Below, in pieces: positions 40,213-47,192 of a DNA stretch of 64,000 nucleotides. The number at the start of each line of letters is the position of its first letter. Positions within the stretch are counted from its first letter, which is position 1. The notes beneath the pieces were generated by a model. The model worked only from the letters and a program-made list of their open reading frames with translations. It was not told where the DNA came from and ran no database searches. A program made the position numbers and the translations under genes. The stretch lies in assembly GCF_019645815.1 (NCBI RefSeq), contig NZ_CP080997.1:4997738-5061737 (forward strand), written 5' to 3'. This DNA is from Mycolicibacter heraklionensis (lineage in GTDB: Bacteria > Actinomycetota > Actinomycetes > Mycobacteriales > Mycobacteriaceae).

Positions 40213-40818
40213 TCAGTTGCGGCTGATGTCGATGGGGTGGGTGGCCAACAGCGCGGTGGGCCAGGGCTGGCGTCGCAGGGCACGTCCCCACAGGTCAACT
40301 CGCGGCGGCACCATCACGTCCGACGGCAGCGCCGACAGCACGATCCAGTCGTCGCGCTCGATCTCTCCCTCGAGCTGGCCGATGGTCCAGCCGGCATAGC
40401 CGGCGAAGATCCGGACTCCCTCCACATGCGGCGCGATGGTCTCCGGGTCGGCGTCGAGGTCGACCATCACCAACCGGCCGTCGATGTGACGGAGCCCGGG
40501 CACACCGTGGGGTTCGGCACCGACCCGCAACAGCCCGACGCACAGCGCGGCATCGCGTTTCACCGGGCCGCCGATGAACATGGTTTTGGGTTTGGCGGCC
40601 AGCTCGGACCACTGCGGCAGCACGTTGTAGACGGCGGTCTCACTGGGGCGGTTGAGCACCACGCCCAAGGTCCCCCCGTCGTTGTGCTCGACCACGTAGA
40701 TCACGGTGCGACGGAAGGTGGGTTCGAGCAGATCCGTGTTGGCCAACAGCAGCGTGCCGGCCCGTACCCGATGCGCAGCGGGCGCGACATAGTCCTCGGG
40801 GTCTTCGGGTTGGGCCAT
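40213..40818 (-). CDS. YqgE/AlgH family protein (UPF0301)
   Basis: The 201-residue protein is complete: AGTLLLANTDLLEPTFRRTVIYVVEHN, TLGVVLNRPSE, FIGGPVKRDAALCVG, RIFAGYAGWTIGQLEGEIERDDW and the terminal LLATHPIDISRN. It is the ortholog of Rv0038. The biochemical function is unsettled. The ATG at 40816-40818 agrees with the conserved N-terminus. It faces the Cys-rich gene tail to tail, 28 bp apart. Confidence 0.95.
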   Translation of the reverse strand: MAQPEDPEDYVAPAAHRVRAGTLLLANTDLLEPTFRRTVIYVVEHNDGGTLGVVLNRPSETAVYNVLPQWSELAAKPKTMFIGGPVKRDAALCVGLLRVGAEPHGVPGLRHIDGRLVMVDLDADPETIAPHVEGVRIFAGYAGWTIGQLEGEIERDDWIVLSALPSDVMVPPRVDLWGRALRRQPWPTALLATHPIDISRN

Positions 40819-40946
40819 TTTTCCATCATGGCACCCGACGCCGTCATTCGTGTTGAGCTGTGCCGAACATCGGCCGGCCCGCAATATTTGTAGGCTGGTT
40901 TGGGGCCGGCGCCGCGCCGCCGCCCGAGTCTGGAAGAGGTTCTGTG

Positions 40947-42233
40947 GTGGACAACCGCGCACCGGCATCACTGTGGCGGTCGGCGCGTGGCCTGCCGGAG
41001 TTCCGCCGTCTGCTGGAACTGCGGGCCGCCAGTCAATTCGGGGACGGGCTGTTCCAAGCCGGATTGGCCGGGGCGTTGCTGTTCAACCCGGACCGGGCCG
41101 CCTCCCCGTGGGCGATCGCGGGCGCTTTCGCCGTACTGTTCCTGCCGTATTCGGTGCTGGGGCCGTTCGCCGGCGCGCTGTTGGACCGGTGGGACCGGCG
41201 CCTAGTGCTGGTGGTGGCCAACCTCGCCCGGCTGGTGCTGGTGCTCGGGATCGCGGCGCTGCTGGCGTGCGGCGCCGGTGATCTGCCGGTGCTGTGCGCG
41301 GCGCTGATCGCCAACGGGTTCACCCGGTTCATCGCCTCCGGGCTGTCGGCGGCGCTGCCGCATGTGGTGCCGCGCGACCAGGTCGTGACGATGAACGCGT
41401 TGGCGATCGCGACCGGTGCGGTGGCGGCCTTCTTAGGCGCCAACTTCATGCTGCTGCCGCGTTGGCTGATCGGTGCCGACGACCGCGGTGCGGCATCGAT
41501 CATCGCGGCGGTGGCCGTTCCGGTCGCGATCGCGCTGGTGCTCTCGCTGCGCTTCGGTGCCCATGTGCTCGGTCCGGACGACACCAAACGTGCGATCCAT
41601 GGCTCGGTGCTCTATGCCGTGACGACGGGCTGGATGCACGGCATCCGGACGGTGCGCGACCGGCCCACCGTGGCCGCCACCCTGTCCGGACTGGCCGCGC
41701 ACCGGATGGCCTTCGGCATCAACACCCTGGTGGTGCTGGTGCTGGTCCGGCATGTCGGCGAGCACACGGTGTCCGGCCTGGGAACCACCGCATTGTTCGT
41801 CGCCTCGGCGGGCGCCGGGTCATTTCTGGCCACGGTGCTGACCCCGCCGGCGGTGCATCGCTGGGGCCAATACGCCACCACCAACGGTGCCCTGGCCGCG
41901 GCCGCGGTCATCCAACTGGCCGCCGTCGGCCTGTACCTGCCGGTGCTGGTGGTGTGCGGCTTCCTGCTTGGAGTGGCCGGGCAGGTGGTCAAGCTGTGTG
42001 CCGACACCGCGATGCAGATCGACGTCGACGACGCCCTGCGCGGGCATGTCTTTGCGGTGCAGGATTCGCTGTTCTGGGTGTCGTTCATCATCGCCGTGGC
42101 CGGTGCCGCGGCGCTGATTCCTCCTGACGGACAGGCTCCGTCGCTGATCGTGGCCGGCACCCTGCTGTATCTGGCCGGTTTGGCCGGGCACGCGTTCATC
42201 GGGCGGCGCCGCGAACCGGTGGGCCTAAAGTAA
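40947..42233 (+). CDS. MFS transporter (Rv0037c-like)
   Basis: The 428-residue protein has twelve likely membrane segments and MFS features: FLPYSVLGPFAGALLDRWDRR as the loop 2-3 motif, and GLSAALPHVVPRDQVVTMNALAIATGAVAAFLGA. The substrate is unknown. GGAAGAGG lies 7 nt before the GTG at 40947; the GTG at 40944 is an alternative. It is divergent from yqgE and is followed 5 bp later by the TIGR03084 gene. Confidence 0.9.
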   Translation: MDNRAPASLWRSARGLPEFRRLLELRAASQFGDGLFQAGLAGALLFNPDRAASPWAIAGAFAVLFLPYSVLGPFAGALLDRWDRRLVLVVANLARLVLVLGIAALLACGAGDLPVLCAALIANGFTRFIASGLSAALPHVVPRDQVVTMNALAIATGAVAAFLGANFMLLPRWLIGADDRGAASIIAAVAVPVAIALVLSLRFGAHVLGPDDTKRAIHGSVLYAVTTGWMHGIRTVRDRPTVAATLSGLAAHRMAFGINTLVVLVLVRHVGEHTVSGLGTTALFVASAGAGSFLATVLTPPAVHRWGQYATTNGALAAAAVIQLAAVGLYLPVLVVCGFLLGVAGQVVKLCADTAMQIDVDDALRGHVFAVQDSLFWVSFIIAVAGAAALIPPDGQAPSLIVAGTLLYLAGLAGHAFIGRRREPVGLK

Positions 42234-42238
42234 CGAAC

Positions 42239-43012
42239 ATGGCCGAAACTGAACCGATCGTCGCCGATCTGAGTGCCGAAAGCGACGAGCTCGACGCCCT
42301 GGTGGCCCCCCTTGCCGACAGCCAGTGGGGTACGCCCACACCGGCGGCCGGCTGGTCGATCGCCCATCAGATCGGCCATCTGTTGTGGACCGACCGGCTC
42401 TCGCTGACCGCCATCGTCGACGAGGCGGGTTTCGCTGCCGCACTCACCGACGCGATGAAAGATCCGGCCGGATTCGTCGACGCCGGCGCCGCCGAACTCG
42501 CCCAGCTGCCGCCGGCCGAGCTGCTGGCGGACTGGCGGTCGACCCGGGCCAAGTTGCACGAAGCGTTGCTCGGTGTTGCCGACGGGCGCAAGCTGCCGTG
42601 GTTCGGCCCGCCGATGAGCGCCGCCTCGATGGCCACCGCCCGGCTGATGGAGACCTGGGCGCACGGTCTGGACGTGGCCGACGCGCTCGGGGTGCGGCGC
42701 CGCCCCACGGCGCGGTTGCGGTCGATCGCACATCTGGGGGTGCGGACCCGTGATTTCGCCTTCAGCGTGCACAATCTGACCCCGCCGGCCGAGCCGTTTC
42801 ACGTGGAACTACACGCTCCCGAGGGCGGGGTATGGGCCTGGGGACCGGTGAATGCCGAGCAACGGGTGACCGGAACCGCCGAGGACTTCTGCTTTTTGGT
42901 CACGCAGCGGCGTGCGCTGGCGGACCTGGACGTCACGGCGCACGGCGACGACGCGCAGCGCTGGTTGGAGATCGCCCAAGCCTTCGCGGGGCCTCCCGGC
43001 CGGGGGCGCTGA
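42239..43012 (+). CDS. TIGR03084/maleylpyruvate isomerase-like metal-binding protein
   Basis: The 257-residue protein has a DinB-like, mycothiol-dependent isomerase fold: GWSIAHQIGHLLWTDRL (metal-binding His), and TARLMETWAHGLDVADALG with Glu and His of the second metal site. It is the ortholog of Rv0036c. The reaction is unknown. Its last five codons lie within a 54-bp tandem repeat. Confidence 0.9.
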   Translation: MAETEPIVADLSAESDELDALVAPLADSQWGTPTPAAGWSIAHQIGHLLWTDRLSLTAIVDEAGFAAALTDAMKDPAGFVDAGAAELAQLPPAELLADWRSTRAKLHEALLGVADGRKLPWFGPPMSAASMATARLMETWAHGLDVADALGVRRRPTARLRSIAHLGVRTRDFAFSVHNLTPPAEPFHVELHAPEGGVWAWGPVNAEQRVTGTAEDFCFLVTQRRALADLDVTAHGDDAQRWLEIAQAFAGPPGRGR

Positions 43013-43119
43013 GCGCGCCAGCGCGAAGGCGAGACCCGGCCGCATCAGCACGGCCGGGGGCGCTGAGCGCGCCAGCGCGAAAGCGAGACCCGGCCGCACC
43101 AGCACGGCCGGGGGCGCTA
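42998..43119 (+). repeat. 54-bp tandem repeat with internal hairpins
   Basis: Two full copies start at 42998 and 43052, and a partial third starts at 43106. They differ at few positions (AAGGCGAG versus AAAGCGAG, CATCAGCA versus CACCAGCA). Each unit contains CCCGGCCG, an 8-nt spacer and CGGCCGGG (43035-43058 and 43089-43112), so it forms two terminator-like hairpins after the TIGR03084 stop. Confidence 0.85.
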
Positions 43120-43223
43120 GAGGCGCAAACCCCTCCCCCACAAGGAATTTGGCGACGCCGCCACTGCGTGTCGCGTCGTCAGATTCCGCCTCAGCGCGGC
43201 GCCGGAAGCGATGAGCGCGCGGC

Positions 43224-44096
43224 TCAGAACCAGGCCAGGACTCCCCCCATGATCATGTCGAGCGAATTCAGCAACGCCTGGAACATGTCCACGTTGGCGG
43301 AGTCGATCATGTGATAGGTCGTGTTTCCGATCACCTCATCGGTCGCACCGGCGATCTCCGCCGGCGTCAGGCCCAGGTACGCGAGGTGGTCGCTGAACAT
43401 GCCGGCCATCTGCTGGCCGTTATCCCAGTTCGCGAAGCCGTCGCTGGACAGGGAGTAGATGTCTGTCGTGTACAGATCACTCGGGGTCACCAGGTCGATG
43501 ACCGAGTCGATGTGCATCATCTCGGCGAACTGATAGACCATGTTGATCACATCGTCATGCCACGACTCTGGCACCCATTGCAGCAGCGTCGGCATGAATC
43601 CGCTCAAGAATCCGCCGGCTGCGGCACTGTCGCCCACCATCACGAAATGCAGTGCGTCCAAAGGCATGTCGGGATACTGCTGATGAAGTTGTTCTTCAGC
43701 CAGCCCCGCCGCGACATCGGCCTGCGAATACCCGAAGATGTACAGCGGGTCTTCGGAGCTGAACTCGCCGGCGCTCCACCGCTGCGCGATCGCGTCAACC
43801 AGGATCTGGGTGGCTCCGCTGATGCTCGTGTTCAGGTCGGAGGTCTCCGGCACCTGAAGGAACGTCGCCGTTCCGTCGGGGGCGAAGCCGTTCGGTACCA
43901 GGTACAGGTCTTTGCTCAGGTCGAGCCAATCCTGGTTCATCGCCGGGATCATGATCAGGGCCTCTGCGGCCAAGCCGTATTCGAGGATCTGGTGATCGAC
44001 GTCCGGGACCACGGCAGCGCCGCTCGCCGCTCCGATCACCGTCGGAGCGGCCACCAGCGGTGCCCCCAGGAGGGCGCCCACCCACATCTTCTTCAC
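43224..44096 (-). CDS. Secreted PE-PPE-domain hydrolase (copy 4)
   Basis: The 290-residue protein has a signal segment (VGALLGAPLVAAPTVIGAASGAA). It shares a PE-PPE domain with the three genes at 3.6-6.8 kb but is more divergent. The elbow reads YIFGYSQADVA, with Ser124 and Ala instead of Gly after Gln. DHLAYLGLTPAEIAG corresponds to the EHMMYLGLTPDQVAN block. It sits exactly at the junction between the Rv0036c-side and Rv3906c-side blocks. The substrate is unknown. Confidence 0.85.
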   Translation of the reverse strand: MKKMWVGALLGAPLVAAPTVIGAASGAAVVPDVDHQILEYGLAAEALIMIPAMNQDWLDLSKDLYLVPNGFAPDGTATFLQVPETSDLNTSISGATQILVDAIAQRWSAGEFSSEDPLYIFGYSQADVAAGLAEEQLHQQYPDMPLDALHFVMVGDSAAAGGFLSGFMPTLLQWVPESWHDDVINMVYQFAEMMHIDSVIDLVTPSDLYTTDIYSLSSDGFANWDNGQQMAGMFSDHLAYLGLTPAEIAGATDEVIGNTTYHMIDSANVDMFQALLNSLDMIMGGVLAWF

Positions 44097-44217
44097 TGGT
44101 GCCTCCCCGGTTGGGCGTCGTAACGGAGGCAGAGCTGTCGCCGCGTCCAGTATTTCTGGCTTCGTCGTTCGCCGACACCCCTAGAGCCTGGGCGGTTGCT
44201 GTCGCTTCGCGGCAGTT

Positions 44218-44748
44218 TCACAGCACGGTGGCGCCATCGGCGGCACCGTCACCATCGGCGTCGGTGAGCTTGATGTCCCACCTCCCATCGCCGTCGGTGT
44301 CGACGTAGGCCGAGCCATAGCCGCCCGCACCATTGCCGATCAGCACCCGATCGGCCCGTCCGTCACCGTCGGCGTCCAGCAGCCGGTCGTTGATACGTCC
44401 GTCGCCGTCGAAATCCACCAGGGGACCGCCGGTGTGCTCGACACCGTCGAGCCCCATCCAGCGCAGCCCGCCCGATCGATCCGCTGAACCCGCCGCGACG
44501 CCGTGTCCCCAGGTGCCAGAGCCGTCGTCGATGAAGGAGGCCTCCGGAATGCCGTCGTCGTCGAGGTCCAGCAGGAGGTGGTCGGCCACCCCGTCCCCGT
44601 CGAGATCCACCAGCGCGTCGTCGCGCAGTCCGTCCCCGTCGAAATCGAGGCCGATGGCGTCGGCCAACCCGTCCCCGTCAAGATCCAAGTCGGCAGGGCC
44701 GGTCCACATCGTCGCCGCGCCGTCACCGTCGCCCAGGCAGTAGTCCAT
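44218..44748 (-). CDS. Asp-rich DxDxDG-repeat protein (Rv3906c-like)
   Basis: The 176-residue protein is built from about ten DxDGDG-type repeats (DLDGDGLAD, DFDGDGLRD, DLDGDGVAD, DADGDGRAD, DTDGDGRWD). These resemble calcium-binding thrombospondin type 3 or dockerin loops. No signal peptide is seen. It corresponds to Rv3906c, beside pcnA, and lies 25 bp after pcnA on the same strand. Calcium binding is inferred from the motif only. Confidence 0.85.
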   Translation of the reverse strand: MDYCLGDGDGAATMWTGPADLDLDGDGLADAIGLDFDGDGLRDDALVDLDGDGVADHLLLDLDDDGIPEASFIDDGSGTWGHGVAAGSADRSGGLRWMGLDGVEHTGGPLVDFDGDGRINDRLLDADGDGRADRVLIGNGAGGYGSAYVDTDGDGRWDIKLTDADGDGAADGATVL

Positions 44749-44773
44749 ACCCTGCTCAGACGCGACGCTGCGG

Positions 44774-46228
44774 CTATCGGTTCCCCTGGGTCTGCCACCA
44801 CGACAGCAGCTCGGCCGTCGCCTCCTCGCGGGTCAACGGCCCACGCTCCAGGCGCAGCTCCTTGAGATAGCTCCACGCGCGTCCCACCTGCGGACCCGCC
44901 GGAATGTCGAGCAGCGCCATGATCTCGTTGCCGTCGAGGTCCGGCCGCACCCGCTGCAGATCTTCCTGCTCGGCCAGGACTGCGATGCGTTCTTCGAGCT
45001 GGTCATAGCTGGCCTGCAGGCGCGCCGCGCGCCGCTTGTTGCGGGTGGTGCAGTCGGCCCGGACCAGCTTGTGCAGCCGTCCCAACAGCGGTCCCGCATC
45101 GGTGACGTAGCGCCGCACCGCCGAGTCGGTCCACTTGCCGTCGCCGTAGCCGTGGAAGCGCAGGTGCAGGTAGACCAGCTGGGACACGTCGTCGATCATC
45201 TGCTTGGAGTAGCGCAGCGCGCGCATCCGTTTCCGGGCCATCTTCGCGCCCACCACCTCGTGGTGGTGGAAACTGACGCCCCCGTCAGTTTCGTGGCGGC
45301 GGGTGGCCGGCTTGCCGATGTCGTGCAGCAGCGCCGCCCAGCGCAGGACCAGATCGGGGCCGCCTTCGGGACCAGGGTCCTCCAGGTCGATCGCCTGACG
45401 CAGCACCGTCAGCGAGTGCTGGTAGACGTCCTTGTGCTGGTGATGCTCGTCGATCGCCATCCGCATGCCGCCGACTTCGGGCAGCACCACATCACCCATG
45501 CCGGTGGCCACCATCAGATCCAGACCGGCCACCGGGTCAGCTCCCACCAGCAGCTTGTCCAATTCGGCGGCCACGCGTTCCGGGGTGATCCGGCCGAGCT
45601 CCGACGCCATGTCCTCGATCGCGGCGCGCACCCGCGGCGCCACCGTGAACCCGAGTTGGGAAACGAACCGGGCGGCGCGCAGCATCCGCAGCGGGTCGTC
45701 GCCGAAGGAATCCTGCGGTGCCGTCGGCGTGTCCAGCACCCGGTCCCGCAACGCCGCCAGCCCACCGAGCGGGTCGAGGAACTCCCCCGGCCCGGCCGAC
45801 GTGATGCGGACCGCCATCGCGTTGGCGGTGAAGTCGCGGCGCACCAGATCCGCCTCGAGCGAATCGCCGAAGCGCACTTCGGGATTGCGGGTCACCCGGT
45901 CATATTTGTCCGCCCGGAACGTGGTGATCTCCACGCGTTGACCGCCCAGGGTTGCCCCCACGGTGCCGAACTCGATGCCGGTGTCCCACATCGCGTCGGC
46001 CCGGCCCCGCAAAATGTGCTGCACCTGCTCGGGGCGCGCGTCGGTGGTGAAGTCCAGATCCGGGCTCGGCCGGCCCAGCAGCGCATCGCGGACCGATCCG
46101 CCGACCAGGTAGAGCTCCTGGCCCGCTTCGGCGAACATCGCGCCGAGGCCGCCCAGCAGCTCGGCGTGCCGGTTCAGCGCGACGGCCGCCGTGGTCAGCA
46201 GGTCGGCGTCTTGATGGGCTTCAGGCAC
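44774..46228 (-). CDS. pcnA: tRNA nucleotidyltransferase / poly(A) polymerase-like protein PcnA
   Basis: The 484-residue protein has a class II nucleotidyltransferase head (LYLVGGSVRDALLGRPSPDLDFTTDA with GGSVRD and DLDF) and ERVAAELDKLLVG. An HD domain follows (LLHDIGKPATRR, FHHHEVVGAKMARKRM). It most likely adds or repairs the CCA end of tRNA. The GTG at 46228 gives the same N-terminus as M. tuberculosis PcnA (PEA..DADLL). It is divergent from mutT4. Confidence 0.95.
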   Translation of the reverse strand: MPEAHQDADLLTTAAVALNRHAELLGGLGAMFAEAGQELYLVGGSVRDALLGRPSPDLDFTTDARPEQVQHILRGRADAMWDTGIEFGTVGATLGGQRVEITTFRADKYDRVTRNPEVRFGDSLEADLVRRDFTANAMAVRITSAGPGEFLDPLGGLAALRDRVLDTPTAPQDSFGDDPLRMLRAARFVSQLGFTVAPRVRAAIEDMASELGRITPERVAAELDKLLVGADPVAGLDLMVATGMGDVVLPEVGGMRMAIDEHHQHKDVYQHSLTVLRQAIDLEDPGPEGGPDLVLRWAALLHDIGKPATRRHETDGGVSFHHHEVVGAKMARKRMRALRYSKQMIDDVSQLVYLHLRFHGYGDGKWTDSAVRRYVTDAGPLLGRLHKLVRADCTTRNKRRAARLQASYDQLEERIAVLAEQEDLQRVRPDLDGNEIMALLDIPAGPQVGRAWSYLKELRLERGPLTREEATAELLSWWQTQGNR

Positions 46229-46284
46229 GTTCGATGAGCTTAGACGGTGGGGCTGGCCGAGGCCCCCTGCACCGGCGCCCGCAA

Positions 46285-46342
46285 CCGAGTGTGCGGTTTC
46301 GTAGGTTTTTCGCGGGCCGCGCCCACAATTCCGCACACTCGG
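46285..46342. promoter_or_regulatory. 12-bp perfect inverted repeat in the pcnA-mutT4 gap
   Basis: CCGAGTGTGCGG (46285-46296) and its exact complement (46331-46342) flank 34 bp. They lie between the divergent starts. This could be an operator pair or a hairpin; no regulator is known to me. Confidence 0.45.
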
Positions 46343-46414
46343 CGGACTCAACCCGGCGAAGCCGGGCGACGCGGGGAACCGGCGAGGGAGGCAGGTCGGC
46401 CCGCGCGTGCCAGC

Positions 46415-46420
46415 TACTAT
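46415..46420 (+). promoter_or_regulatory. Leaderless -10 box of mutT4
   Basis: TACTAT ends 7 nt before the GTG at 46428. It is identical in sequence and spacing to the box at 27396. Confidence 0.6.
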
Positions 46421-46427
46421 CACATGG

Positions 46428-47192
46428 GTGTCGGCCGACGGCGGAGAAGCCAATTCGGGACGGCGCCGCAGGCGGCGTCGTGGTCGACGCACGTCTGGCC
46501 CGAAAATCAACCACACCGAAACTCCTGCCACCGAGGGCTCCCCGAGCGCGAACGCGACCCCCGGGCGTGTCGCCCAGCGCCGGCCGCGCACCGCGCGACA
46601 CGGACCGGAACGCTTGCGCACCGTGCACGAGACCTCCGCGGGCGGGCTTGTCGTCGACGGCATCGACGGCCCGCGGGAAGAACAGGTCGCGGCGCTCATC
46701 GGCCGCGTCGACCGGCGAGGCAGGATGCTGTGGTCGCTGCCCAAGGGACATATCGAGGTCGGTGAGACCGCCGAACAGACCGCGATCCGCGAGGTCGCCG
46801 AAGAGACCGGCGTGCGGGGCAGCGTGCTGGCCGCGCTGGGCAGCATCGACTACTGGTTCGTCACCGACGGCCGCCGGGTGCACAAGACCGTGCACCACTA
46901 CCTGATGCGGTTCGCCAGCGGAGAGCTGTGCGACGACGACATGGAGGTCGCCGAAGTGGCGTGGGTGCCGATCCGGGAGCTGCCGTCCCGGTTGGCTTAC
47001 GCCGACGAACGACGGTTGGCGCTGGTCGCCGACGAATTGATCGACCGACTGCAGGCCGACGGTCCGGCAGCCCTGCCGCCCCTGCCGGTGACCGCACCCT
47101 GGCGACGCCCGCAGACGCATTCCCGCGCCCGCCGTACTCGCGCAGGCGAGAACTCGCCGGACCCGAAGAACGGTCGCAGGCTGGACCCGTGA
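46428..47192 (+). CDS. mutT4: NUDIX hydrolase MutT4
   Basis: The 254-residue protein has a basic N-terminus (GRRRRRRRGRR). A complete Nudix box follows at about 107-129: GHIEVGETAEQ followed by REVAEETGV. It corresponds to Rv3908 and hydrolyses nucleoside diphosphate derivatives, perhaps oxidised nucleotides. The GTG start is supported by the leaderless promoter. The stop overlaps the start of the DUF6049 gene (GTGA), beginning the conserved mutT4-DUF6049-murJ operon. Confidence 0.95.
   Translation: MSADGGEANSGRRRRRRRGRRTSGPKINHTETPATEGSPSANATPGRVAQRRPRTARHGPERLRTVHETSAGGLVVDGIDGPREEQVAALIGRVDRRGRMLWSLPKGHIEVGETAEQTAIREVAEETGVRGSVLAALGSIDYWFVTDGRRVHKTVHHYLMRFASGELCDDDMEVAEVAWVPIRELPSRLAYADERRLALVADELIDRLQADGPAALPPLPVTAPWRRPQTHSRARRTRAGENSPDPKNGRRLDP

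Noticed and set aside
42998..43119. Possible CRISPR array
   Set aside because: The repeats are directly abutting 54-bp units with no unique spacers, and no cas genes are nearby.
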